From Bacillota bacterium (GTDB taxonomy: Bacteria; Bacillota; Bacilli; Alicyclobacillales; SLC66), in contig JAKACV010000002.1 in NCBI GenBank assembly GCA_021821085.1, forward strand, positions 1 to 64,000: 64,000 bases of DNA, in the 5' to 3' direction. The notes below the pieces were generated by a model. The model saw nothing but the letters and a program-made list of their open reading frames with translations. It was not told where the DNA came from and did no database searches. The translations under genes and the position numbers were made by a program. Shown here piece by piece: positions 36,075 through 43,901 of the stretch; position 1 is the stretch's first letter; each line of letters opens with the position of its first letter.

Positions 36075-37106
36075 GTGGGAGATCTCTATGGAGTAGGAAG
36101 AGTGATGGAACCACGTGGAACCATGCCTCAACCTGCTTGGAAAATTGACAATACAATGAGTTGCGGATCAGATGAAGTGGTGATTGCAGTGGAGACGCTC
36201 AATATTGATTCGGCAAGTTTTACTCAGATCAAAGAAGAAGTTGGCGCTGATGAAACGGCAGTTGCGAGACGCATGAAAGAGATTGTGGAGATGCGTGGGA
36301 AACATCATAATCCAGTCACTGGATCTGGCGGGATGCTGATCGGGCGTGTGCAAGAAATGGGCCCAGAGTCTTCAAAGCGACACGAATTGCGTGTGGGTGA
36401 TCGGATTGCGACACTCGTTTCGCTATCTTTAACTCCGTTGCAAATTGAAGAAGTAAAGCGGGTTGAGCTTTCGACCGGACAAGTGGATGTAATCGGGAAA
36501 GCGATTTTGTTTGATAGTGGCATTTACGCCAAAATGCCAGAAGATCTGCCAGATCGCGTGGCACTTGCGGTGTTTGACGTATGTGGTGCGCCAGCGCAGA
36601 CTGCGCGGATGGTGAAGTCGTGGCACACGGTGATTGTGCTTGGCGCAGGGGGGAAGTCCGGAATGACAGTTCTCGCTCAGGCACGCCGAAATCTCGGCGG
36701 AAGTGGGCGCCTGCTTGCTGTGGAATATGCCGAAAAATCAGCGCAAGTTGTTCGCGACTTAGGTTTTGCGGATGAGGTGATCGTTTGCAATGCGCAAGAT
36801 CCGATAGCTACTCTGGCAGCAGTGCAAGAGGTGCTCCAAGGGCAACTCGCCGATGTGACGATCAATTGTGTGAGCGTTCCTGGCACGGAACTTGCTTCTA
36901 TTATGGTTACAAAAGATCGCGGTCTTGTTTATTTTTTCAGTATGGCTACCAGTTTTACGACAGCAGCACTCGGGGCGGAAGGTTTAGGGAAAGATATCGA
37001 CATGATGATTGGAAATGGATATGCACGGGGGCATGCGGAACTTGCTTTAGATCTGGTTCGAACAGAACCTGAGTTGCTTGCGGCTTACGTGCAAAAATGT
37101 AGATAG
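36075..37106 (+). CDS. kdd: L-erythro-3,5-diaminohexanoate dehydrogenase
   Basis: The 343-residue NAD(P)-dependent dehydrogenase of lysine degradation oxidises 3,5-diaminohexanoate to 3-keto-5-aminohexanoate with release of ammonia. The family start GVGRVMEPRGTMPQPAW and the dinucleotide motif VLGAGGKSGMTVLAQ identify it, and gene order with kamA-kamDE confirms the role. The GTG at 36075 is chosen because AGGAG lies nine bases upstream and the protein then matches the family length. First gene of the sigma-54-controlled operon. Confidence 0.9.
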   Translation: MGDLYGVGRVMEPRGTMPQPAWKIDNTMSCGSDEVVIAVETLNIDSASFTQIKEEVGADETAVARRMKEIVEMRGKHHNPVTGSGGMLIGRVQEMGPESSKRHELRVGDRIATLVSLSLTPLQIEEVKRVELSTGQVDVIGKAILFDSGIYAKMPEDLPDRVALAVFDVCGAPAQTARMVKSWHTVIVLGAGGKSGMTVLAQARRNLGGSGRLLAVEYAEKSAQVVRDLGFADEVIVCNAQDPIATLAAVQEVLQGQLADVTINCVSVPGTELASIMVTKDRGLVYFFSMATSFTTAALGAEGLGKDIDMMIGNGYARGHAELALDLVRTEPELLAAYVQKCR

Positions 37107-37134
37107 GTATCGTTCATAGGGAGGGGTATGGAGG

Positions 37135-38436
37135 ATGAGTGTACAAGAACATGAAATTCTGTACGGGAGATTGCAGCGTCAATTTAGGGATATTCCGCTT
37201 TGGAAAGATGTTACTGATGAGCAGTGGAATGACTGGAAATGGCAGTTGACGCATACCGTCGATACGATCGAAGATTTAGGGCAAATAATTAACCTCACTG
37301 AGATGGAAATAAGGGGCGTACAAAGAGCAGGTAAAGATTCGATCCCGTTGCGAATTACGCCTTATTACGCCATGCTCATGGACCCTGATGATCCGAATTG
37401 TCCGATTCGTTTGCAGGCCGTGCCGATTTCGAATGAATTGAATCGATCGCAGTGGGACATGGCAGATCCGCTCAGTGAAGATGAAGATGCGCCGGCGCCA
37501 GGACTTACGCATAGGTACCCAGATCGCGTTCTTTTTCTGATCACGAACCAATGCTCGATGTATTGTCGGCATTGCACGCGGAGACGTTTTTCTGGTCAAG
37601 TAGGTCATGCCGTGCCAAAACCGCAACTTGATGCTGCGATTGACTATATCCGCCGCACACCGCAAATTCGGGATGTGTTACTCTCAGGGGGCGATGGTCT
37701 GCTTGTTAATGATCGTATTCTTGAATATATCATCTCTAGTTTGCGGGCGATTCCGCACGTTGAGATCATTCGCATTGGCACACGAGCACCTGTGGTGTTT
37801 CCGCAGCGCATTACGGAGAATCTGTGCAATATTTTAAAGAAGTATCATCCGGTATGGCTTAATACGCATTTTAACCATCCTGATGAAATTACCCCGGAAG
37901 CAAAAAAGGCATGTGAAATGCTCGTCGATGCAGGCGTGCCCGTCGGCAACCAGAGCGTGTTGTTGCGCGGGATTAACGACTGTACGCATGTAATGAAAGA
38001 TCTTTTGCATAAATTAGTAAAAATTCGCGTGCGTCCGTATTATCTCTATCAATGCGACTTGTCAGAAGGCATTGAGCACTTCCGCACAACAGTCTCAAAG
38101 GGAATTGAAATTATGGAAGAACTACGGGGGCATACGTCAGGTTATGCGATTCCAACCTTTGTAGTTGATGCACCTGGTGGCGGTGGTAAAATTCCGGTAA
38201 TGCCGCAATATATGATTTCTCAGGGGCATGGGAAAGTGGTGTTGCGTAATTTCGAAGGAGTTATCTCTGTATATCACGAGCCGACGTATGAAGATAAGGG
38301 TTGCCCGCCATCTTGTGAACATGATCATGAAGAGAAGGCGATTGGGGTTGCCAAATTGTTGCACAATCAAGCGGTTAGTCTTGAACCAGAAGGGTTGAAA
38401 CGTGCAGTGGAACATCATCATCAGGAGAAGAGCTAA
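37135..38436 (+). CDS. kamA: L-lysine 2,3-aminomutase
   Basis: A 433-residue radical-SAM enzyme. The cluster motif C140-SMY-C144-RH-C147 binds the [4Fe-4S] centre, and the PLP lysine is in DAPGGGGKIPVMPQY. It converts L-lysine to L-beta-lysine, the first step of the pathway. The C-terminal CxxxC and HDHEEK stretch matches the zinc-binding region of clostridial KamA. GAGGGG precedes the ATG. The context with kdd and kamB-E argues against an EpmB or AblA role. Confidence 0.93.
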   Translation: MSVQEHEILYGRLQRQFRDIPLWKDVTDEQWNDWKWQLTHTVDTIEDLGQIINLTEMEIRGVQRAGKDSIPLRITPYYAMLMDPDDPNCPIRLQAVPISNELNRSQWDMADPLSEDEDAPAPGLTHRYPDRVLFLITNQCSMYCRHCTRRRFSGQVGHAVPKPQLDAAIDYIRRTPQIRDVLLSGGDGLLVNDRILEYIISSLRAIPHVEIIRIGTRAPVVFPQRITENLCNILKKYHPVWLNTHFNHPDEITPEAKKACEMLVDAGVPVGNQSVLLRGINDCTHVMKDLLHKLVKIRVRPYYLYQCDLSEGIEHFRTTVSKGIEIMEELRGHTSGYAIPTFVVDAPGGGGKIPVMPQYMISQGHGKVVLRNFEGVISVYHEPTYEDKGCPPSCEHDHEEKAIGVAKLLHNQAVSLEPEGLKRAVEHHHQEKS

Positions 38437-38457
38437 GAGATAGGGAGTCGTACCGAC

Positions 38458-39507
38458 GTGTTGAATATGTGGGAACGCATAGATCGATTGAAAGTGCGCA
38501 ACTTCGCAATTGTTGGCGTGAGTAAACACGCAGGGAAGACGACCACACTTAACCGCATGATACGAGACGCCGCCTTTTGTTCGCGGCGTCTCGCTCTTGC
38601 AAGTATTGGCGTAGATGGGGAGCGCATCGACCATGTAGCAGGAACACCCAAACCGGAAATTTGGGTGCCGACACAAACGGTGTTCGCTACGGCCATTTCA
38701 GTCATGACGGGAGCTTCAGCACCTGTGGAATGGCAGATGCCAACAGGCATTGACTCCCCATTTGGTGAGGTGTGGATCGGAAAAACAACGGCGTCAGGAA
38801 CCATCTGTCTAGCCGGAGTAAGACAACTGGATCATCTCCAGACTCTGCTTGCTATGTTTCAAAGGTGCACGATTGATCATGTGATATGGGATGGGGCGTT
38901 GTCCCGAATGATTGCCGCGAATCCACAAGTTTCAGACGGTGTGATGCTCGCCACAGGAGCGGTTGTTGGGACGCTTGCACAGGTGGTGCATAAAACGCAA
39001 CAGGTTTTACGTAGAATTACTCTTCCGATATTGCCTGAACGTCTCGCGCACCAACTGCCCGCAGTTGGATCGGGAGTACTGATCGTCACTGTAAGTGCTC
39101 TACAAAAAAAATCTTTGGACCTGTCCAATCTAGAAGTGCGTGCAATCTATCCGTTTCCGGACGCCAGTGCGTTTACCGAGGATGTTCGAACGTTGATGAA
39201 TGTGCCAGATGAAGAATGCCTCTTTGTTTACGGTGGGGCGGTAACCGATCAGGTATTGCGAACGTTGCAGAATCGAGAACAAATCGTGACTGTAGTCGCG
39301 GCATCTCCTGCACACGTCTTTGTGTCAGAAGCTGTATGGCGTAGTTTTGCGCGTGCTGGTCATCGGTTGGTCGTACGCCAGTCTGCAGCCTTGATTGGGA
39401 TAACGGTCAATCCAGTCTCCCCGTGTAGCGCAATGTTGGATCGCCAGCAACTAAAGCAATCGATTCAATCCCTTGCTGATGTGCCAGTGTGGGACGTTAT
39501 GGAGTAG
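38458..39507 (+). CDS. kamB: lysine 5,6-aminomutase reactivase subunit KamB
   Basis: A 349-residue protein with an N-terminal P-loop (GVSKHAGKTTTLN) and no other strong motif. Genes of this type always sit between kamA and the MutS-like kamC in lysine-fermentation clusters and are annotated as subunits of the reactivase that exchanges damaged cobalamin in KamDE. Start GTG 38458, with AGGGAG about ten bases upstream; ATG 38467 is an alternative. The identity rests on position, size and the P-loop. Confidence 0.8.
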   Translation: MLNMWERIDRLKVRNFAIVGVSKHAGKTTTLNRMIRDAAFCSRRLALASIGVDGERIDHVAGTPKPEIWVPTQTVFATAISVMTGASAPVEWQMPTGIDSPFGEVWIGKTTASGTICLAGVRQLDHLQTLLAMFQRCTIDHVIWDGALSRMIAANPQVSDGVMLATGAVVGTLAQVVHKTQQVLRRITLPILPERLAHQLPAVGSGVLIVTVSALQKKSLDLSNLEVRAIYPFPDASAFTEDVRTLMNVPDEECLFVYGGAVTDQVLRTLQNREQIVTVVAASPAHVFVSEAVWRSFARAGHRLVVRQSAALIGITVNPVSPCSAMLDRQQLKQSIQSLADVPVWDVME

Positions 39508-39517
39508 GGGTGGTCAT

Positions 39518-41137
39518 ATGGATTTTCTAGATCGCTATACAAGTGAACAAATTGATTTTGCTTATGTACAAAGTAAAATCACACCAATTACACCCCTGGG
39601 TCAACAACTGTTTCGTACAAAGCGGCCATTTGTATACGGAGAAGAAGTGCGATGGCAAGATGACCGCAATGATGCGTTGCAATTGGAGGCCCGAGTAGGA
39701 ACGCTTCAAGCGAATGGAAAAGATATGCGCGCGAATCTCGTTGCAAGTCTAAGTGCCATGCCAGATATGGAGCCTGTCTTGCGGTTATTGCATCATAGAG
39801 AACCATTATTGGTTGAGCATTTTGCGATGCTAAAGCGCTTTTTATTTTTTGCTGAAGAAATGAATGGGTATCTGCGGGAAGCTCGTGTACATTTTACGTG
39901 GTGGCAGGTGGATACGGGGCAAATTCTTCGTATTTTACAAAAAGATGATTTCGTTCGAGCCCCCACGTTTTCACTGCAAGATGCTGGACTGCCAGATTTA
40001 CAGCAAGCATATGAAATGTTTGAACGAATACGAGCAAAGCGGGTGTCACTTGAGCACGAATACGGCAGACAACTTGGAGTGACCTATGCTGTTCCATTGC
40101 GTCGTGACCAGACACTTATTTTGTCGATCGAAGAAATGGGGCGTATCATAACAGCGCGCAACGATGCACGGCTGCGTATGCGGTTGCAGACACCTTTTGA
40201 ATGTGTTTTCGAACCGGTTTGGCCAACTGAGCATGAAGAACTCGTTCATGCGGAAGATGTGGCACGTGAGCGAGTTGCAGTGCTTGAACAAGTTGTTTTG
40301 AAAGAATTGACCCGTAAATTACTTCCGTTTTATCCGCTGCTCGATATGCGAACAAAGGAGATCGCACATCTGGATGAATTGCTGGCGCGCATCAGTTTGT
40401 CTAGTGATCACGGATATACATGGTCGACGCTGAGTCAGAGTGATATTCAATTAGTGGGAGGGTACCCGCCTGCGCACGCGAACTTTACACCGATTGATGT
40501 GACATTACACTCCTCTGTTTCTGTTTTAACGGGTCCTAATATGGGCGGGAAGACGGTGGCACTAAAAACACTATTGCTCGTTATGGTCTGCCATCACTAT
40601 GGGTATCCTGTGCCAGTGACTATGTTTTCCGCTCCTTTGGTTCAGCATGTGCGCTATGTCGGAGGCGATGCACAATCGCTGCAGTCAGGACTCTCTTCCT
40701 TTGGGGCGGAGATTGTGGCGATTCAACTAGCGTTGGCTTTGCCTGATGCACTGCTTTGCTTTGATGAAATTGGTCGGAGTACAAATCCAGTTGAAGGTAT
40801 GGCGTTGATAGAGGCAATCGTGTGTGAGGTGCAACGCGATTCTCATCGCAAATTATTTTGCGCGACGCACTTTCCGCTTCAGATAATGGAATCCGTTACC
40901 AACCTTCGCATTCGCGGCGTGCGTCAGGAAGCGTTATCGGCAAAAGGTGAGTGCCTAGATGTTACGGAGCGCCTGCGCCTTTTGCAAGCTTCCATGGACT
41001 ATCGGATTGTCGTACACAATGACACTGATGTGCCACATGAGGGATTGAACATAGCAAAGTGGCTTGGACTTGATGAGCGTATTTTTCAAGCCGCACAGAA
41101 GATTGTAGATAGGGTAACACAGGGGAATTCACGATAA
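39518..41137 (+). CDS. kamC: MutS-like reactivase ATPase KamC
   Basis: A 539-residue protein related to the ATPase end of MutS. Walker A is TGPNMGGKTVALKT, Walker B is LLCFDEIGRSTNP, and the preceding clamp-like helical part lacks the mismatch-binding domain. It is the ATPase partner of KamB in reactivation of the B12-dependent lysine 5,6-aminomutase. GGGGTGGT precedes the ATG. A DNA-repair role is unlikely because the N-terminal MutS domains are missing and the gene is embedded in the kam operon. Confidence 0.85.
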   Translation: MDFLDRYTSEQIDFAYVQSKITPITPLGQQLFRTKRPFVYGEEVRWQDDRNDALQLEARVGTLQANGKDMRANLVASLSAMPDMEPVLRLLHHREPLLVEHFAMLKRFLFFAEEMNGYLREARVHFTWWQVDTGQILRILQKDDFVRAPTFSLQDAGLPDLQQAYEMFERIRAKRVSLEHEYGRQLGVTYAVPLRRDQTLILSIEEMGRIITARNDARLRMRLQTPFECVFEPVWPTEHEELVHAEDVARERVAVLEQVVLKELTRKLLPFYPLLDMRTKEIAHLDELLARISLSSDHGYTWSTLSQSDIQLVGGYPPAHANFTPIDVTLHSSVSVLTGPNMGGKTVALKTLLLVMVCHHYGYPVPVTMFSAPLVQHVRYVGGDAQSLQSGLSSFGAEIVAIQLALALPDALLCFDEIGRSTNPVEGMALIEAIVCEVQRDSHRKLFCATHFPLQIMESVTNLRIRGVRQEALSAKGECLDVTERLRLLQASMDYRIVVHNDTDVPHEGLNIAKWLGLDERIFQAAQKIVDRVTQGNSR

Positions 41138-41162
41138 AGTTTGGCTGGTAGGAGTGATTGGA

Positions 41163-42776
41163 ATGGCGAGTAAGTTATACCTTGATCCCGAGCTTATTGC
41201 AAAGGCACGCAGTGCGGCGTCCATTATTGCGGACGACGTGGCTCAGTTTATTGCAGATAAAACGACAGTGGCTTTGGAGCGCACAGTGCTGCGTTTACTC
41301 GGGTTAGATGGCGTGGATGCAGAATATGTTCCACTGCCAAATGTGGTGGTCGATCATATTCACGAACGTGGACAATTGCAAGATGGGATTGCACGATTTG
41401 TGTTAAACGGGATGATCCATACTGGACAATCGATTCAAGAATTAGGAGAAGCGATAGCGGATGGCAGCGTCGATTTACTGACCCTTCCGATTGCAAAGGA
41501 GGATGAGATCGCAGCACTGGGACGACAAATGGCGAACCTTGCTTTAGAAACAATGCGTGCAAATCGAGAGAAGCGCACGCATTATTTGCAAACGCTCGGC
41601 GCAGGACCACAGCCTTATTTATATGTCATTGTAGCAACAGGTAATATTTATGAAGATGTGATTCAGGCGCGAGCGGCAGCCCGCCAAGGAGCAGATATTA
41701 TTGCCGTCATCCGGAGTACGGGACAGAGTTTGATCGATTATGTGCCCTATGGTGCAACAACAGAGGGGTTTGGCGGGACGTATGCGACGCAGGAGAACTT
41801 TAAGATTATGCGATCCGCACTGGATGAAGTGGGCGAGGAAATAGGTCGCTATATTCGACTATGTAACTATTGTTCTGGACTTTGTATGCCAGAAATTGCA
41901 GCGATGGGAGCGCTTGAGCGCCTTGATGTCATGTTGAATGATGCGCTCTATGGGATTTTATTTCGCGATATTAATATGCAGCGTACGTTGATTGATCAGA
42001 ATTTTAGTCGCATGATCAATGCCTATGCAGGAGTGATTATTAATACCGGCGAGGATAATTATTTAACGACAGCAGATGCGGTTGAAGCGGCTCATACGGT
42101 TCTGGCGTCCCAGTTGATTAATGAACAATTGGCGTTTCGTTCTGGTTTGCGCTCGGACCAATTGGGGCTTGGGCATGCATTTGAAATGAACCCGATGATT
42201 GAAGACGGATTTTTGCTCGAATGGGCCCAAGCACTCATGGCGCGAGAAATTTTTCCAGATGCGCCACTGAAGTATATGCCTCCAACGAAACATATGACGG
42301 GGAATATTTTTCGAGGACATGTTCAGGATGCCTTGTTTAATCTCATTGGTGTAGCAACAGGGCAAGGTATTCAATTGCTTGGGATGATGACAGAGGCCAT
42401 TCATACGCCACTCATTCATGATCGTCAAGTGGCCATTGAATCTGCAAACTATATATTCAACAACGCGCGCCATCTACAAGATGAATTGGAATTTAAGCGC
42501 GATGGAATCATGGTGAATCGCGCGACGAAGGTGTTGCAAGAAGCGGTCTCTCTTTTAGAGGAGATTAGAGTGAAGGGGCTTTTTAGTGCGATTTCTGAAG
42601 GCCTGTTTGCGGACGTAAAGCGCGCAGTCACTGGTGGAAAAGGGTTGAGAGGCGTTCTTATTCGCTCCAGTCGTTACTATAACCCACTTGAAACGGAACT
42701 GCGGGCAGAACTCGGACTCCCTTCCATTGAATCACTCTTACACACATCAACAGCATTTGATGAGGGGAGCCAGTAA
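41163..42776 (+). CDS. kamD: lysine 5,6-aminomutase alpha subunit
   Basis: A 537-residue TIM-barrel subunit of the B12- and PLP-dependent mutase that moves the terminal amino group of L-beta-lysine (or D-lysine) to C5. Conserved stretches include YLYVIVATGNIYEDVIQARAAARQGADIIAVIRSTGQS and the substrate region MINAYAGVIINTGEDNY. The length is slightly above the clostridial protein. AGGAG lies eight bases before ATG 41163. The beta subunit gene starts one base after its stop codon. Confidence 0.92.
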   Translation: MASKLYLDPELIAKARSAASIIADDVAQFIADKTTVALERTVLRLLGLDGVDAEYVPLPNVVVDHIHERGQLQDGIARFVLNGMIHTGQSIQELGEAIADGSVDLLTLPIAKEDEIAALGRQMANLALETMRANREKRTHYLQTLGAGPQPYLYVIVATGNIYEDVIQARAAARQGADIIAVIRSTGQSLIDYVPYGATTEGFGGTYATQENFKIMRSALDEVGEEIGRYIRLCNYCSGLCMPEIAAMGALERLDVMLNDALYGILFRDINMQRTLIDQNFSRMINAYAGVIINTGEDNYLTTADAVEAAHTVLASQLINEQLAFRSGLRSDQLGLGHAFEMNPMIEDGFLLEWAQALMAREIFPDAPLKYMPPTKHMTGNIFRGHVQDALFNLIGVATGQGIQLLGMMTEAIHTPLIHDRQVAIESANYIFNNARHLQDELEFKRDGIMVNRATKVLQEAVSLLEEIRVKGLFSAISEGLFADVKRAVTGGKGLRGVLIRSSRYYNPLETELRAELGLPSIESLLHTSTAFDEGSQ

Positions 42777-42777
42777 C

Positions 42778-43521
42778 ATGAGAGATTTGCAACATGTACG
42801 TCCATATGGAGACACGTTTGATGATGGCATGGTTCAGTTTAGTTTTTCTCTTCCAATTCCATTTGGTGAAGAGGCAAAAGAGGCTGCACGTCAATTTGTT
42901 GCAAAAATGGGTGTGCTCGAAGCTCAGGTTGTGCATAGCGAGAATCTTGGAGAAGAGATGACCTTTTTTATCATGTACGGAAAGGCGCCTTACGAGATTG
43001 ATTATACGAAAATTAAAGTTCCCAAGGTTGAAAGCCCTGTGATGGATTTCTATGAAATCAACGAGTTTATTCGTGAACGCATTGGTCGTAAAATAGTTGT
43101 GATCGGCGCTTGCACAGGTACTGATGCACATACTGTAGGAATTGACGCGATTATGAATATGAAAGGCTATGCAGGGGAGTATGGATTGGAGCGTTATCCT
43201 GAGATTGACGCGCATAATCTAGGAAGTCAAGTGCAAAACGAAGAGATGGTCAAAAAGGCGATTGAACTGCACGCCGATGCGATTCTCGTATCGCAAGTGG
43301 TTACGCAAAAGGATGTGCACATCCCGAACTTGGGGGAACTGGTTGATTTACTTGAGGCAGAAGGATTGCGCAAGCGTATGGTGCTCATATGCGGCGGCCC
43401 GCGAATTGGACACGAATTAGCCTTAGAGTTAGGATATGATGCAGGCTTTGGTTCTGGTACACTTGCACCAGAGGTGGCATCATTTATTGTTCATCAAATC
43501 ATGAAACGTGATTTGGTTTAG
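42778..43521 (+). CDS. kamE: lysine 5,6-aminomutase beta subunit
   Basis: The 247-residue B12-binding subunit. DAHTVG (116-121) is the DxHxxG signature of base-off/His-on cobalamin binding. The PLP lysine is probably K129 in NMKGYAG. A Rossmann-type domain follows (LVSQVVTQKDVHI, VLICGGPRIGHELA). With KamD it forms the active mutase. GAGGGGAG precedes the ATG. It is the last classical kam gene before the TGA-containing glutaredoxin gene. Confidence 0.93.
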   Translation: MRDLQHVRPYGDTFDDGMVQFSFSLPIPFGEEAKEAARQFVAKMGVLEAQVVHSENLGEEMTFFIMYGKAPYEIDYTKIKVPKVESPVMDFYEINEFIRERIGRKIVVIGACTGTDAHTVGIDAIMNMKGYAGEYGLERYPEIDAHNLGSQVQNEEMVKKAIELHADAILVSQVVTQKDVHIPNLGELVDLLEAEGLRKRMVLICGGPRIGHELALELGYDAGFGSGTLAPEVASFIVHQIMKRDLV

Positions 43522-43567
43522 ACAAGTTGTAAATTGTGACGACGGTTGTAAAGCGAGGCGTAGCAAA

Positions 43568-43804
43568 ATGAAAGTCATACTTTATTCGCAGGCTACCTGA
43601 CTTAAGTGCTCAGTAGCCAAGGCTTGGCTCGGTCGTTTGAAAATCCCCTTTGAAATTCGCGATATCTATGGTACAAAGGGTGCAGTGGAAGAGTTAACTC
43701 GCTTGGAGATTTCATCTGTTCCAGCCTTTCGAATTGGGGAGATTGTGATCGAAGGATTTAAACAGATGGAAATACTCGAAGCGATTGCTATCCAGAACAA
43801 ATGA
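43568..43804 (+). CDS. glutaredoxin-like protein with in-frame TGA: candidate selenoprotein
   Basis: Read through the TGA at 43598-43600, the frame encodes 78 residues. The start MKVILYSQAT is followed by U11-L-K-C14, then SVAKAWLGRLKIPFEIRDIY, and SSVPAF with the cis-Pro at 52 and the closing EGF turn of glutaredoxins or NrdH. The TGA occupies exactly the first Cys of the CxxC redox motif, a classic Cys/Sec exchange position, and the rest of the frame is intact. A hairpin meeting bacterial SECIS rules starts 14 nt after the TGA. The alternative is a single-base pseudogene. Selenocysteine synthesis genes (selA, selB, selC) lie outside the window, so the choice is unproven. It lies between kamE and the FadF-like gene. 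Confidence 0.65.
43598..43634 (+). promoter_or_regulatory. candidate bacterial SECIS element
   Basis: AGCCAA (43615-43620), loop GGC (43621-43623) and TTGGCT (43624-43629) form a 6-bp apical stem. The loop begins with G and starts 20 nt after the TGA. These values fall inside the published rules for bacterial SECIS elements (loop 16-37 nt from the UGA, a G among the first two loop bases). The TGA's own GAC can pair with GTC at the base. Confidence 0.55.
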
Positions 43805-43901
43805 ATGACCACCCACTCATTGACTTGGCGTCTGGAGAATCACGTCGAGCAGGTTGACACGCATGAACTGTGTCCGCATAGTGTGCATTGGAAGGAGTGA
43901 A

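Noticed and set aside
39518..41137. MutS2 or DNA mismatch repair protein
   Set aside because: Lacks the N-terminal mismatch and connector domains as well as a Smr domain, and it lies within the kam operon.
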